DNA of 60,562 bases from Acidimicrobiia bacterium (GCA_029863625.1 JAOTUY010000012.1:1-60562); one strand, 5' to 3'. Positions 18,332 to 27,172 are shown, counted from the stretch's first letter. The notes: generated by a model not told the origin, from the sequence alone. Numbers and translations: made by a program.

Positions 18332-19069
18332 ATGCCGACCTACCGGCTCGATCTCGGTTACGACGGTTCCGGATTCCACGGCTATGCGGTGCAGGCCGGC
18401 CTGCGCACCGTGCAAGCGGTATTGGAGGAAGCCCTCTTCAAGATCACCGGTCCGGTCCAGACGACGGTGGCGGGAAGGACCGATGCCGGGGTCCACGCCC
18501 GTGGGCAGGTGGTGAGCTTTGCTTGTGAAAGAGAACTGGACGAGGATCGAACTGCCCGCTCTCTCAACAAGATGGTTCGGGAGGAGATTGTTATTCGGGG
18601 ATGTCGGATGGTCCCTGATGAGTTCAACGCACGGTTCTCGGCTCGCTCGCGAACCTACCGGTACCGGGTGGCGAATGTCCCGCTGCTGGATCCGCTCATC
18701 CGCCATACGGTTTGGCATGTGCGCGACCCGCTCGACCTCAGCCGGATGAACATGGCAGCCGGGCACTTCATAGGCCTGCACGATTTCGCGTCGTTTTGTC
18801 GCAAAGCAGAAGGACGTTCAACAGAGCGCAGCGTGCTGAGTCTGGATTGGGCGCGGGACCCCGCCGACGGCCATCTGGTGTTCGAGATCACCGCGTCGTC
18901 GTTCTGCCGCCACATGGTTCGATCGCTGGTAGCCGTCTGTGTAGACGCTGGACGTGAGAAGCTCGAACCCGAAGCTGTTCCCGACATTATCGCCGTTCGC
19001 GACCGCAGCGCGGCCTGCGGGGCCGCCCCACCGCAAGGTTTGACCCTGTGGGAGATTAGCTATGAGTAA
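18332..19069 (+). CDS. truA: tRNA pseudouridine(38-40) synthase TruA
   Basis: Modifies U38-U40 in the tRNA anticodon arm. 245 residues. The catalytic Asp is D51 in GRTDAGVHA, and YRLDLGYDGSGFHGYAVQ opens the protein as usual. The ATG at 18332 fits the family start; an upstream in-frame start at 18275 lies inside the preceding gene. No clear Shine-Dalgarno is seen. It overlaps the HAD gene by 8 bp. Confidence 0.96.
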   Translation: MPTYRLDLGYDGSGFHGYAVQAGLRTVQAVLEEALFKITGPVQTTVAGRTDAGVHARGQVVSFACERELDEDRTARSLNKMVREEIVIRGCRMVPDEFNARFSARSRTYRYRVANVPLLDPLIRHTVWHVRDPLDLSRMNMAAGHFIGLHDFASFCRKAEGRSTERSVLSLDWARDPADGHLVFEITASSFCRHMVRSLVAVCVDAGREKLEPEAVPDIIAVRDRSAACGAAPPQGLTLWEISYE

Positions 19070-19748
19070 TTCGAGGTTTCAGGGACCAGATCCCCGGCCG
19101 GACCTCGTCCTGTTTGATGCCGGGGGGACGCTGGTGCTGATCGACCCCGACCGGTTCAATGCTTTCGTGACCGGATGGAATCTTTCGGCGGTGGATCCCG
19201 ACCGCCTGACCGAGGCTCATTTCCAGGCCATGTCCGATTACGCGTACCGGCTTGAGGCCGGCGAGCATCTCGAGTTCCGATGGTGGATCGAACGATTCTT
19301 CGATTTGGCCGGTCTGGTCCTCCCGGCGGACATCCTCAGCGCATTCGGTGGCGGCAGAGGCATGTGGAACTTCCCGATTCCCGGGGCGCGGGAGGTTGTG
19401 AAAGACCTCCGGGCACGCGGGTACCGGGTGGCGGTGATCTCCAACTCGGACGGGACCGTGGCCGAAGCTCTGGACCGAGCCGGGTTTGGCGGCCTGTTCG
19501 AGTTAGTTATCGACTCGGTCGATGTGGGCATTTCGAAACCGGATCCGGCCATCTTTGAAGTTGCCCTGGAAGCGCTGGACGTGGCCCCCGGAAAGGCCTG
19601 GTATGTGGGCGACTCCCACTTCCATGACGTGGGCGGGGCTCGCGCCGCCGGATTGGCGGCGTCGGTCCTTATCGATCCTCTTGGCCTGGGGCCGGCGGGG
19701 CAGCTATCGGTGAAGAGGATCGCGCAGCTGAGAGATCTGCTTCCGTAG
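19062..19748 (+). CDS. HAD-family hydrolase
   Basis: 228-residue haloacid-dehalogenase-superfamily phosphatase. Motif I is LFDAGGTLV (Gly where DxDGT has the second Asp), motif II ISNSDGT, motif III KPDPAIF and motif IV GDSHFHDVGGARAAGL. Replacement of the second motif I Asp is known in several HAD branches and leaves the exact activity uncertain. It overlaps truA. Confidence 0.85.
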   Translation: MSNSRFQGPDPRPDLVLFDAGGTLVLIDPDRFNAFVTGWNLSAVDPDRLTEAHFQAMSDYAYRLEAGEHLEFRWWIERFFDLAGLVLPADILSAFGGGRGMWNFPIPGAREVVKDLRARGYRVAVISNSDGTVAEALDRAGFGGLFELVIDSVDVGISKPDPAIFEVALEALDVAPGKAWYVGDSHFHDVGGARAAGLAASVLIDPLGLGPAGQLSVKRIAQLRDLLP

Positions 19749-19781
19749 ACATATTTCGTTGACTCTTTGTTGTTGGGAACG

Positions 19782-19824
19782 GGCTCCCTCCGGCTCGACT
19801 CTGCCGAGTCGGGCCACCTCTCCC
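19782..19824. repeat. Inverted copy of the GGAGGTGGCC element upstream of rplM
   Basis: Read on the minus strand, this stretch (GGGAGAGGTGGCCCGACTCG ... GAGCCGGAGGGAGCC) follows the second half of the 54-bp element at 17052 and 17684, with GACTCGGCAGAGTC replacing the middle. GGCTCGACTC/GAGTCGGGCC can also fold as a hairpin. Confidence 0.6.
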
Positions 19825-19867
19825 TTCAGTGCACTTCGTTCGCTCGAGGGGGGGAATTCTGTGGGAA

Positions 19868-19897
19868 TTGCCCATTAGGCCGGTCCTCGCCTACCAT
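19868..19897 (+). promoter_or_regulatory. Candidate promoter of rplM-rpsI
   Basis: TTGCCC (19868-19873) and TACCAT (19892-19897) are separated by 18 nt and would start RNA about 40 nt upstream of rplM. Both hexamers resemble housekeeping sigma elements. Prediction only. Confidence 0.4.
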
Positions 19898-19941
19898 ATG
19901 GCGGCTCCGGCATCCCGGGGTTCTCTTCTCGCGAGGTTCAG

Positions 19942-20400
19942 ATGAGGCTGCAAAAGACGTATTCGCCCAAAGCGGATGATGTAAAACGGGAGTGGTTCGT
20001 CGTTGACGCCGCCAACCTCCCGCTCGGTCGGTTGGCCTCTGAGGTTGCCCAGATCCTTCGGGGCAAGCACAAGCCGATCGTTGCGTCTCACGTCGACACC
20101 GGTGACTATGTGGTCGTGATCAACGCCGAGAAGGTTGCCGTTACGTCCGACAAGAGCCAGAGCAAGATCTACTACCGGCACTCCGGCTACCCGGGGGGCC
20201 TCAGAGCAGAGAGCTTTGAGTCGCTGCGTGAACGTCGGCCCGAAGCGATCATCGAACGGGCGGTGCGCGGCATGCTTCCCAAGAATCGTTTGGGCCGCCA
20301 GATGCTCCGCAAGCTCAAGGTGCACGCCGGATCTGAGCACCCCCATCGGGCGCAATCGCCCCAGCCCCTCGAATTTGATATCCGAAAGGTGGATTCTTAA
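19942..20400 (+). CDS. rplM: 50S ribosomal protein L13
   Basis: L13, 152 residues, an early assembly protein. [20 protein letters not shown] and the [19 protein letters not shown] region are diagnostic, as is [20 protein letters not shown]. It shares one base with rpsI, the conserved L13-S9 pair. Confidence 0.98.
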   Translation: MRLQKTYSPKADDVKREWFVVDAANLPLGRLASEVAQILRGKHKPIVASHVDTGDYVVVINAEKVAVTSDKSQSKIYYRHSGYPGGLRAESFESLRERRPEAIIERAVRGMLPKNRLGRQMLRKLKVHAGSEHPHRAQSPQPLEFDIRKVDS

Positions 20401-20792
20401 TGCCAGCTCCGCTCGTTCAGGCAACCGGACGCCGCAAAGAGTCGGTAGCCCGTGTCCGTCTGTACGACGGAACCGGAAGTGTTGTCCTCAATGGCAAGGC
20501 GCTCGAGGTGTACTTCCCGGCTATGGCGCAACGGCTCCGGGCACTCGAACCGCTCCGAGTTGCTTCCCTCGAGGGTCGCTACGACGTTCATGCCACCCTC
20601 CACGGCGGCGGCACCACCGGCCAGTCGGACGCACTCCGGCTAGGGATAGCCAGAGCGCTGATAGCAATCGATCCTGAGCTTCGCCCATTGCTCAAGCGCT
20701 CCGGATTCTTGCGACGGGACGCAAGGAAGGTCGAACGCAAGAAGTACGGCCTTCGCAAGGCCCGTCGGGCGCCTCAGTACACCAAGCGCTGA
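20400..20792 (+). CDS. rpsI: 30S ribosomal protein S9
   Basis: S9, 130 residues; its C-terminal tail reaches the P-site tRNA. QATGRRKESVARVRLYDGTG and the C terminus KYGLRKARRAPQYTKR are diagnostic. It is followed at 3 bp by glmM. Confidence 0.98.
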   Translation: MPAPLVQATGRRKESVARVRLYDGTGSVVLNGKALEVYFPAMAQRLRALEPLRVASLEGRYDVHATLHGGGTTGQSDALRLGIARALIAIDPELRPLLKRSGFLRRDARKVERKKYGLRKARRAPQYTKR

Positions 20793-20795
20793 GCC

Positions 20796-22145
20796 ATGCT
20801 TCCGGCAGAAGGCCGCAGGCTCTTTGGAACTGATGGAATACGGGGTCGCGCCAACGTCGAATTGACCGCCGACCTGGCCCTCGCCATCGGCCGCGCAGCA
20901 GGTGAGTTCCTTCCGGGAGGCCAGGTGCTCGTCGGCCGGGACACCCGCCGATCCGGCGAGATGCTGTCGAGCGCCCTTCAGGCTGGGTTTCACTCGGTGG
21001 GTGTCGACATGATCGATGTGGGGGTGCTTCCCTCCGGCGGTATCGCCTACCTCACCGGAGATACCAGGTCATCGATGGGCGTCGTGGTCTCGGCTTCCCA
21101 CAACCCCGCCGCCGACAACGGCATCAAACTGCTCGGCCGGAGCGGCTCGAAGCTCTCCGACGACACCGAAGACCGAATCGAGCAACGGATCCGGCGCGGA
21201 GCTCCGTGGAAAGTCGCCCGGGACGAAGGCATCGGTACTACGTTCAGGATGGCAGAAGCCGAGGAACGCTATCTGGCGCATCTTCGGGAGTCGATGCCGT
21301 ACACCCTCCGGGGCATCTCTATTGTGCTGGACTGTGCTAACGGGGCTGCCTTTCGCACTGCGCCGGAGTTGTTCCGTCGGCTGAAGGCCGATGTCGAGGT
21401 TTTCGCCGCCGAACCGGACGGAACCAACATCAACGCCGGGTGTGGTGCGACGCATCCCCGCTATCTCTCCGAGCACGCCAAGGGGCGTCTCGGCTTTGCC
21501 TTTGACGGGGACGCCGATCGCTTGATAGCCGTGGATGAAGACGGCGCCATTGCCAACGGTGACGTCGTAATGGCGGTCATCGCCCGCCATATGAAAGAAG
21601 CGGGCCGTCTGAAAAACAATGTCGTGGTGTCAACGGTGATGGCCAACCTGGGTTTTCGCCGAGCGATGGAACGACTCGGCATCGACGTCGTCGAGACACA
21701 GGTCGGGGACCGATACGTACTCGAGGCCATGCAGGAGCACAAGGCGGTGCTCGGCGGCGAGCAGTCCGGGCATATCATCCTTGCTGATCGAGCCGGCACC
21801 GGCGACGGACTGCTGACTGCGGTCCGCTTGCTCGAGGTGATGGCATCGAGCGGCAAGGAACTCCGTGAATTGCGGAAGGAAACCATCACTGAATATCCGC
21901 AGGTGTTGCGCAACGTCCACGTTGCCGATAAGCACAAGCTTGCGGGTGCCGACCTTCTCTGGGCGGCGGTGCGTGAGGCTGAAGCACGCCTGCGAGACGA
22001 TGGGCGGATTCTGGTGAGAGCGTCCGGAACCGAATCGCTGGTGCGGGTGATGGTGGAGGCGTCCTCCGGTACCGAGGCCGCCCAAATCGCGGACGAACTG
22101 GTTGAGATAAGTCGGGGCGAACTCGGTCCGCCGGGCGAGGATTGA
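20796..22145 (+). CDS. glmM: Phosphoglucosamine mutase
   Basis: Interconverts glucosamine-6-P and glucosamine-1-P on the path to UDP-GlcNAc and peptidoglycan. 449 residues, four-domain phosphohexomutase. LFGTDGIRG opens it, the phosphorylated serine is S101 in VVVSASHNP, the Mg loop is DGDADR, and the sugar/phosphate loops are GEQSGHI and RASGTESLVRVM. It is coupled to rpsI upstream and precedes glmS, the enzyme making its substrate. Confidence 0.97.
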   Translation: MLPAEGRRLFGTDGIRGRANVELTADLALAIGRAAGEFLPGGQVLVGRDTRRSGEMLSSALQAGFHSVGVDMIDVGVLPSGGIAYLTGDTRSSMGVVVSASHNPAADNGIKLLGRSGSKLSDDTEDRIEQRIRRGAPWKVARDEGIGTTFRMAEAEERYLAHLRESMPYTLRGISIVLDCANGAAFRTAPELFRRLKADVEVFAAEPDGTNINAGCGATHPRYLSEHAKGRLGFAFDGDADRLIAVDEDGAIANGDVVMAVIARHMKEAGRLKNNVVVSTVMANLGFRRAMERLGIDVVETQVGDRYVLEAMQEHKAVLGGEQSGHIILADRAGTGDGLLTAVRLLEVMASSGKELRELRKETITEYPQVLRNVHVADKHKLAGADLLWAAVREAEARLRDDGRILVRASGTESLVRVMVEASSGTEAAQIADELVEISRGELGPPGED

Positions 22146-22218
22146 TCGGCAGGTGATCGGACCGGCTATGTCGCGCGTTGCCGGCGGCCCTTTTTCCCAG
22201 ACTGGTGACCAGGGACGC

Positions 22219-22224
22219 TAGTCT
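22219..22224 (+). promoter_or_regulatory. Candidate -10 box of the glmS transcript
   Basis: TAGTCT fits the TANNNT -10 pattern of this genome. A start about 7 nt later would put a roughly 30-nt leader before the ribozyme cleavage site. No convincing -35 is seen. Confidence 0.3.
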
Positions 22225-22262
22225 CAGACGGACAAAGTGACCGGGAACGGACACCAAATCGA

Positions 22263-22408
22263 AGCGCCCGGCCCTCATCAGACATTTTTCCCGGTGAGGG
22301 TGACGAGGAAGAGGGAGTATCGAGTTTCGGCGGATGCCCTCTCGGCGACCACAGTCGTGACGGTGTGGAGCAAATTCCGGGGGTGACCCCGGCACAGAGG
22401 CCACACCG
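22263..22408 (+). ncRNA. glmS ribozyme (GlcN6P-activated self-cleaving riboswitch)
   Basis: The 5' end AAGCGCC holds the cleavage site, predicted between A22263 and G22264. P1 is CCCTCA (22272-22277) with TGAGGG, followed by the conserved TGACGAGG. The core then shows TATCGAGTTTCGGCGGATGC, the most conserved stretch of the family. P4 is GGTGTGG (22363-22369) with CCACACC (22401-22407), enclosing the hairpin CCGGGG-GTGA-CCCCGG and an ACAGAGG joint. The element is in sense orientation about 70 nt before the glmS ATG. In characterised examples glucosamine-6-phosphate triggers cleavage and lowers glmS expression. Confidence 0.93.
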
Positions 22409-22479
22409 ACGTGGGCGGGTTCCGTACGTCGGGAACCGCAGTTCTTCCCGGTCTCCTCAAGAAGCATAAGGAGACTGCC

Positions 22480-24306
22480 ATGTGCGGCATAGTTGGCTAC
22501 GTTGGTCCGCGCCAAGCCCAGGAAGTGCTCATCTCGTCGCTGCGGCGACTCGAATACCGCGGATACGACTCGGCGGGGATTGCGATCACCGACAACGGTC
22601 GCATCGAAGTGCGGAAATCGGCAGGGAAGCTCCAGCGTCTCGATGACCTGCTCGAAGCTCGACCCGTCGCCGGAACCACAGGGATTGGGCATACCCGCTG
22701 GGCCACCCACGGCGTGCCGAACGATGTCAACGCTCATCCGCACGTAGACGCGTCGGGCGAGTTCGTGCTCGTCCACAACGGGATCATCGAGAACTTCCTA
22801 CCGCTCAAGGAGGAGTTGCTTGAAGAGGGTCATGAATTCCAATCGGACACGGACACCGAGGTGCTCGTCCATCTCGTTGCCGACGAATACGAGGGCGACC
22901 TCATCGAGGCGGTCCGCCGGGCGATCGGACGAGCCAGGGGCGCCTACGCGTTGGTCGTCATGACCTCGCGGGAGCCCGGCCGCATCGTGGCCGCCCGGAT
23001 GGTCAGCCCACTGGTAGTCGGTTTCGGCGATGGGGAGACGTTCCTGGCCTCGGACATCCCGGCGATTCTCCCCTACACGCGCAGCGTTCTGGTGGTCAGC
23101 GACGGAGAGATGGTCGATATCACCGCGGATGGAGCGACCGTGCAGACCATCGGGGGTGAGATCGTCGATCGCGCACCCATGGAGGTGACCTGGGACGCCG
23201 GTCGGGCCGAGAAGGACGGCTACCCCCACTTCATGTTGAAGGAGATCTACGAGCAGCCGGGCGTGATCGAAGAGACCTTACGGGGACGATTGCAGCCCGA
23301 CGGTAGCGTGGTTCTGGAGGGAGTGGATCTACCCGACGGATTCGCAGCCGGGCTCGAGAAGATATGGATCACGGCCTGCGGGACGGCCTATCACGCGGGT
23401 CTGGTGGGTCGCGACGTCTTGGAGAAGACACTGCGGATCCCCGTCGAGATCGACTATGCGCACGAGCTGCGATATCGCGATCCGCTGATCCGTCCCGGGA
23501 CACTGACGATCGCCATCAGTCAGTCCGGTGAGACGGCCGATACCCTGGCGGCCGGCCGTCTGGCTAGCCGGCTCGGTTCGCGACTGTTGGCGCTCACCAA
23601 CGTGGTTGGTAGCACGCTCAGCCGGGACGCCACCGACGTTCTCTACACCAGGGCGGGTCCCGAGATCGCCGTGGCATCCACCAAGGCCTATACGGCGATG
23701 CTGATCGGTGCCTACCTGCTGGCGTTGCAGTTCGGGCTGGAACGCAGGACCGTGGGCTCACCGCGGGCAGCTGAGCTCGCCGGCGAGTTGCGGGCGCTTC
23801 CCGAGAAGGCCACCCGGGCGCTGGGTATGGATGCCGACATCGCCAAAATCGCCGGCCGGATTGTTGGAGTCGACGACATTTACTTCATTGGCAGGGGTCT
23901 CGACTATGCGGTAGCCACCGAGGGCTCTCTGAAGCTGAAAGAGATCTCCTACATGCACTCAGAGGCGATGCCTGCCGGCGAGCTCAAGCATGGCACCCTC
24001 GCATTGATCACGGAGGGAACTCCGGTGGTGGTGGTGCTCACTCAGTCGCATCTCTACGACAAGACGATCTCGGGGCTGCAGGAGGTAAAAGCGCGCGGTG
24101 CCAAAGTGGTGGCCGTCGCCTACGAGGACGACGCTGAGGTCGCCAAGTACGCAGACCACGTGCTGCGGATTCCCCGCACCGCCGACTTCCTCAGTCCGGT
24201 CCTGTCGATTATTCCGCTCCAGCTTCTCGCCTATCACGTGGCCAAAGAGCTGGGACACGATATCGATATGCCCCGCAACTTGGCGAAGAGCGTGACAGTG
24301 GAGTAG
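22480..24306 (+). CDS. glmS: Glutamine-fructose-6-phosphate aminotransferase
   Basis: Makes glucosamine-6-P from fructose-6-P and glutamine, the first step to UDP-GlcNAc. 608 residues. Cys2 (MCGIVGYVG) is the glutaminase nucleophile, and the class II amidotransferase domain covers about 1-230. Two SIS sugar-isomerase domains follow (SQSGETADT, then EGSLKLKEISYMHSEAMPAG) and the C terminus PRNLAKSVTVE is typical. AAGGAG stands 7 nt before the ATG at 22480; the in-frame ATG at 22411 would disturb the conserved N-terminal Cys. Its leader carries a glmS ribozyme. Confidence 0.98.
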   Translation: MCGIVGYVGPRQAQEVLISSLRRLEYRGYDSAGIAITDNGRIEVRKSAGKLQRLDDLLEARPVAGTTGIGHTRWATHGVPNDVNAHPHVDASGEFVLVHNGIIENFLPLKEELLEEGHEFQSDTDTEVLVHLVADEYEGDLIEAVRRAIGRARGAYALVVMTSREPGRIVAARMVSPLVVGFGDGETFLASDIPAILPYTRSVLVVSDGEMVDITADGATVQTIGGEIVDRAPMEVTWDAGRAEKDGYPHFMLKEIYEQPGVIEETLRGRLQPDGSVVLEGVDLPDGFAAGLEKIWITACGTAYHAGLVGRDVLEKTLRIPVEIDYAHELRYRDPLIRPGTLTIAISQSGETADTLAAGRLASRLGSRLLALTNVVGSTLSRDATDVLYTRAGPEIAVASTKAYTAMLIGAYLLALQFGLERRTVGSPRAAELAGELRALPEKATRALGMDADIAKIAGRIVGVDDIYFIGRGLDYAVATEGSLKLKEISYMHSEAMPAGELKHGTLALITEGTPVVVVLTQSHLYDKTISGLQEVKARGAKVVAVAYEDDAEVAKYADHVLRIPRTADFLSPVLSIIPLQLLAYHVAKELGHDIDMPRNLAKSVTVE

Positions 24307-24312
24307 CTGTCA

Positions 24313-24380
24313 GCTCTCCGCTTCCCGCATTCCGATCTACGGATGGCGGAAAGCGGATCGCGGAAAGCAGCGAAACCGGT
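24313..24380. repeat. Intergenic repeat, type D, able to form a hairpin after glmS
   Basis: TCCGCTTCCCGC pairs with GCGGAAAGCGGA across a short spacer containing CCGATCTACGG, and a further GCGGAAAGC copy follows. There is no T tract. It may mark the end of the glmS transcript, but the CGGAAAGCGG words look like another dispersed spacer repeat. Confidence 0.5.
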
Positions 24381-24391
24381 AGGTTGAGCAG

Positions 24392-24766
24392 ATGCGGATT
24401 ATTGGGTTGGGAGTCGACCTGGCCGAGATCGATCGTGTTCAGGCTTTGCTCGATAAGTACGAACGCTTTCCCGAGCGCGTGTTCACCGTGCACGAACGAG
24501 CCTATGCGTCTCGATTCGCACATCCGGCCCGCCGCTACGCCGCCCGGTTTGCCGGCAAAGAAGCGGTGATGAAAAGCATGGGGACCGGTTGGCGCCGGAT
24601 CCGGTGGCGGGACATCGAGATCACGGGCGGCGGCACCCCCCGGGTCAACCTCTTCGGGACCGCACAAGCCAGGGCGGAACACCTCGGTGTCACCGAGGTG
24701 CTGGTCACCATCACCCATACCGACGTGACGGCAATGGTGTTCGCCATTGCCGTGGGCGAGCACTGA
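24392..24766 (+). CDS. acpS: Holo-[acyl-carrier-protein] synthase
   Basis: Transfers 4'-phosphopantetheine from CoA to apo-ACP. 124 residues, the usual AcpS length. Mg ligands are D9 in GLGVDLAEIDR and E57 in FAGKEAVMKS, and the C-terminal VTITHTDVTAMVFAIA is typical. TAGGTT at 24380-24385 lies 6 nt before the ATG, so the message may be leaderless. In related genomes nnr follows directly; here 3.2 kb of eroded DNA intervenes. Confidence 0.95.
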   Translation: MRIIGLGVDLAEIDRVQALLDKYERFPERVFTVHERAYASRFAHPARRYAARFAGKEAVMKSMGTGWRRIRWRDIEITGGGTPRVNLFGTAQARAEHLGVTEVLVTITHTDVTAMVFAIAVGEH

Positions 24767-25079
24767 GGCCCCCCGCCGTCCGCTGTCGGAGTCCGCCGTT
24801 CGCATCCTGGTACTTGCGGCCAGCTGATGACGGATGTTGTTGTGGAACTGACGGATGTGTGCAACGACATGCGACTGCAGCAGAAACGTGACCAGGCGAC
24901 ACTCGATTCGCGACCGCCCAGCGTGGTCGTCGGGAAATCGGACGGACGCCACAATGCCGGTTAACTCTCGGTTCGGAGCTAGAGATCCCCTTTGCGTGGC
25001 GTGTGATCTGTGCGGGTCGTCGATCTTTCCCTGGTCGGAGCGGCATCCGCGTCCGCCGGATTCCCCGGCGAGGTGGCGG
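24767..25079. other. Non-coding spacer in the eroded region
   Basis: No convincing gene or RNA is seen. The left end has CCGTCCGCTGTCGGAGTCCG words resembling the spacer repeats. An open minus-strand frame crosses it but has no recognisable family or proper start. Confidence 0.4.
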
Positions 25080-25642
25080 TCAGTGGACTGCAAAAAGGTT
25101 CCACTCGCCCGGAACCCCTTTGAGATGGAACGATCCCAAGGGTTCATGGCGGATCGACGATCCAACCGTCAGGTCCTTCACGGTGCTGGAAACTGCGATC
25201 CCGCCCTCTGGTGCGTGATCCATCACCCGTGAGGCGATCTGCACACCGATACCTGCGATGTCGGTGCCGTTGAGCGTGATCTCGCCGGTGTGGAGGCCGG
25301 AACGCATTTCAATCCCGAGGGTTCCGACCTGATCGAGGATCTCTTCGCCGTCGTGACTGCTGCCGCCGGGCTGTCGAAGATCGCCAGGTACCCATCACCC
25401 GTGGTGTGGATGGTGGTGCCGCCGAAACGTTCGACCTGGGTTGAACAGATCCGATTCGCATCTCCGAGGAGGTCGAGCCATCGCTGATCCCCGAAGGTGG
25501 ACGAGGCAGAAGGCTCGTCCCAGTAGTTATCGATGTTCGTGCCCCACTGGGTCACGAAAACAAGGTCAACCGGCCCCTCTCCGAACACCTGATATCCGAT
25601 TGCGCCGTTGGGCGACTGGGCGTACTTCGTCTCTGGCTGCAC
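25080..25642 (-). pseudogene. Alpha/beta-hydrolase plus adenylate cyclase pseudogene
   Basis: The N-terminal piece (GTG at 25642) reads KYAQSPNGAIGYQVFGEGPV, the start of an alpha/beta-hydrolase domain usually fused to a class III cyclase. After WDEP it jumps to late cyclase sequence (GDQRWLDLL, QVERFGG, IHTTGDGYLAIFDSP), so most of the hydrolase and the start of the cyclase are deleted. Near 25300 the frame shifts, and the rest (SGLHTGEITLNGTDIAG ... LKGVPGEWNLFAVH) continues in another frame to a stop at 25080. An intact relative would be several hundred residues. Confidence 0.8.
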
Positions 25643-25950
25643 TTCTAGACACGTTCCCCGGCATTGTGTCGCCCGTTTTTGCGAGTCAACTCTGGGGCCC
25701 AACCATATCTCAGCAGTGGCTAGAGACTCACAAGGAAGAGTGGCTCATCGTGTCAGCCGCGATCGCTGCGCTCGTGGTTCCGATGCCGCCGGGCGTTCGT
25801 GATGACCGTCGTTCTGTGCGGCTGCTCCGATTGTCCTGCCAGATAACGGTAGTTCCACGCTCGGTCCGGGTCTCGCGCCCATTTGCTTCCGGGCAAGGGA
25901 CGGTCCGGGGTGGCGGGGGCGAGGCGAATCGCAACCCGCCACACTGGCCC
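25643..25950. other. Spacer without recognisable gene
   Basis: This stretch lies between the cyclase pseudogene and the isomerase-like gene. Several open frames exist on both strands, but none has a recognisable domain or a good start. It is probably eroded DNA. Confidence 0.4.
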
Positions 25951-26259
25951 CTAGGCCGCCATCATCGCCCGGAACATATCTTTGAACCGTTCGGAACTAG
26001 CCTCGGCGTCGACCAGTGGTTCGACCGCCACCTCCATGTACGGCACAAACGGATGCTCCATGAGCATCTGGTCCAGCTCATCGGGCGAAGCCAGGTTGAC
26101 AATCATGCAGCCGCCCAAACACGCGACGTAGTTCCACACCTGGTCAACCGCGCCAGCCGCCTTCCATTTCTTGACATAAGTCAGGTACGCATCGGTGAGT
26201 TCGACCGCAAGGTCGGGCGGCACCTGATGGGTAACCCTCCCATAGACAAGGAACGACAC
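25951..26259 (-). CDS. Muconolactone isomerase-like small protein
   Basis: 102-residue ferredoxin-like (dimeric alpha+beta barrel) protein. FLVYGRVTHQVPPDL at the start and the DELDQMLMEHPFVPYMEVAV segment resemble muconolactone delta-isomerase. The GTG at 26259 is chosen because AGGAGG lies 5 nt upstream; an upstream ATG at 26292 lacks this. No aromatic-catabolism genes are nearby, so the role is unknown. It may be a stand-alone member in a decayed region. Confidence 0.6.
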   Translation of the reverse strand: MSFLVYGRVTHQVPPDLAVELTDAYLTYVKKWKAAGAVDQVWNYVACLGGCMIVNLASPDELDQMLMEHPFVPYMEVAVEPLVDAEASSERFKDMFRAMMAA

Positions 26260-26695
26260 ACCATCCTCCTCTCCACGTCCCTCCACACCCAATCGTATGA
26301 CCAGGAATCCACCGGGTATAGGGGGTCGGCGGTGGCGTTGGCGATGCTACGCACTTGCCGGGAGGGTGGACTCAGAGACCACCGGGCCTGGCGTTAACAG
26401 GACCGGCGACGGTCTCCCACCCGACCGGTGAGTGCCGTTCCTAGGGTCCGCCGGCGAGTCATTCGAAAGACAACCCACAGGGTGTCAGCCGGTTCGCGAG
26501 CCAAGCCGAACCCCAGGACTGACCAACCGTAGACTCAAACCGAGGGTGACAGCCATCCACCACGATCAGCGCACCCCCATCCTTCCTGCCGGATATGGGC
26601 GCGGGTAGTCGTTCAATCGAGAATCCGGCGGCGCGCGATATGCGCTGGCTGTCAGTGGAGCATGAAGGTGAGACTTGTGTCTGGAGGCCAGTGCA
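26260..26695. other. Non-coding spacer of about 435 bp
   Basis: No gene, tRNA or clear repeat is seen. Short open frames have no recognisable domain. It separates two minus-strand genes inside the eroded interval. Confidence 0.4.
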
Positions 26696-27172
26696 TCATC
26701 GGTTGGGATCGAGCCATGGCTCCATGATCACAACAGCGGTCTCACCGGACCGGAGGGCCGCCTCGGCGTCCAGGTTCGTGTCCAGTTCGCGCCACCGGGC
26801 CCACAGTCGCGACCGTTCCTCTCCCTCGGCAGCCCGCCCCCTGACCGGGCGTCGGCCGTCAGCGAGATCGACGCTGGCGTCGGGATGCGCTTGGAGGTTG
26901 AGCCACCACGCAGGCTCGGCGTCAGCCCAGCCGTTCATGGCCATGGTGACCAGGTTCGGACCATCCTCGAAGTAGCCGAGGATCACGCTCCGCTCCTGGC
27001 CGGTGCGACGCCCGGTGGTTGTCAGATGCATCATGCCCCAGCGGTTGGCCTTCGCACGCCTCAATCCGACTCGGCCACCGGTAACGCGGTACAAGCCGCG
27101 GTGCATGAACCAGAAGAGGCGAATGAACCACCGCGGAGGAAGCTTCGCTTGTTGCTCACGTTCATCTGACAT
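26696..27172 (-). CDS. Deazaflavin (F420)-dependent nitroreductase-family protein
   Basis: 158-residue split-barrel protein of the DUF385/Ddn family, found mainly in actinobacteria and using F420H2 in studied members. Family features are HLTTTGRRTGQERSVILGYF, NLVTMAMNGWADAEPAWWLN and the HPDASVDLADGRR segment. The ATG at 27172 is preferred because GGAGG stands 8 nt upstream; an ATG five codons earlier overlaps that site. It appears intact, unlike the pseudogenes either side. Confidence 0.8.
   Translation of the reverse strand: MSDEREQQAKLPPRWFIRLFWFMHRGLYRVTGGRVGLRRAKANRWGMMHLTTTGRRTGQERSVILGYFEDGPNLVTMAMNGWADAEPAWWLNLQAHPDASVDLADGRRPVRGRAAEGEERSRLWARWRELDTNLDAEAALRSGETAVVIMEPWLDPNR

Noticed and set aside
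22406..22433. CCGACGT/ACGTCGG hairpin after the glmS ribozyme as a terminator
   Set aside because: A 7-bp stem without a T run, just upstream of a well-placed Shine-Dalgarno; more likely incidental leader structure.
24767..25079. Minus-strand frame crossing the acpS-pseudogene spacer
   Set aside because: Open but without start context, domain or conserved motif.
25441..26397. 318-codon plus-strand open frame
   Set aside because: It is antisense to the cyclase pseudogene and the isomerase-like gene and has no recognisable domain.
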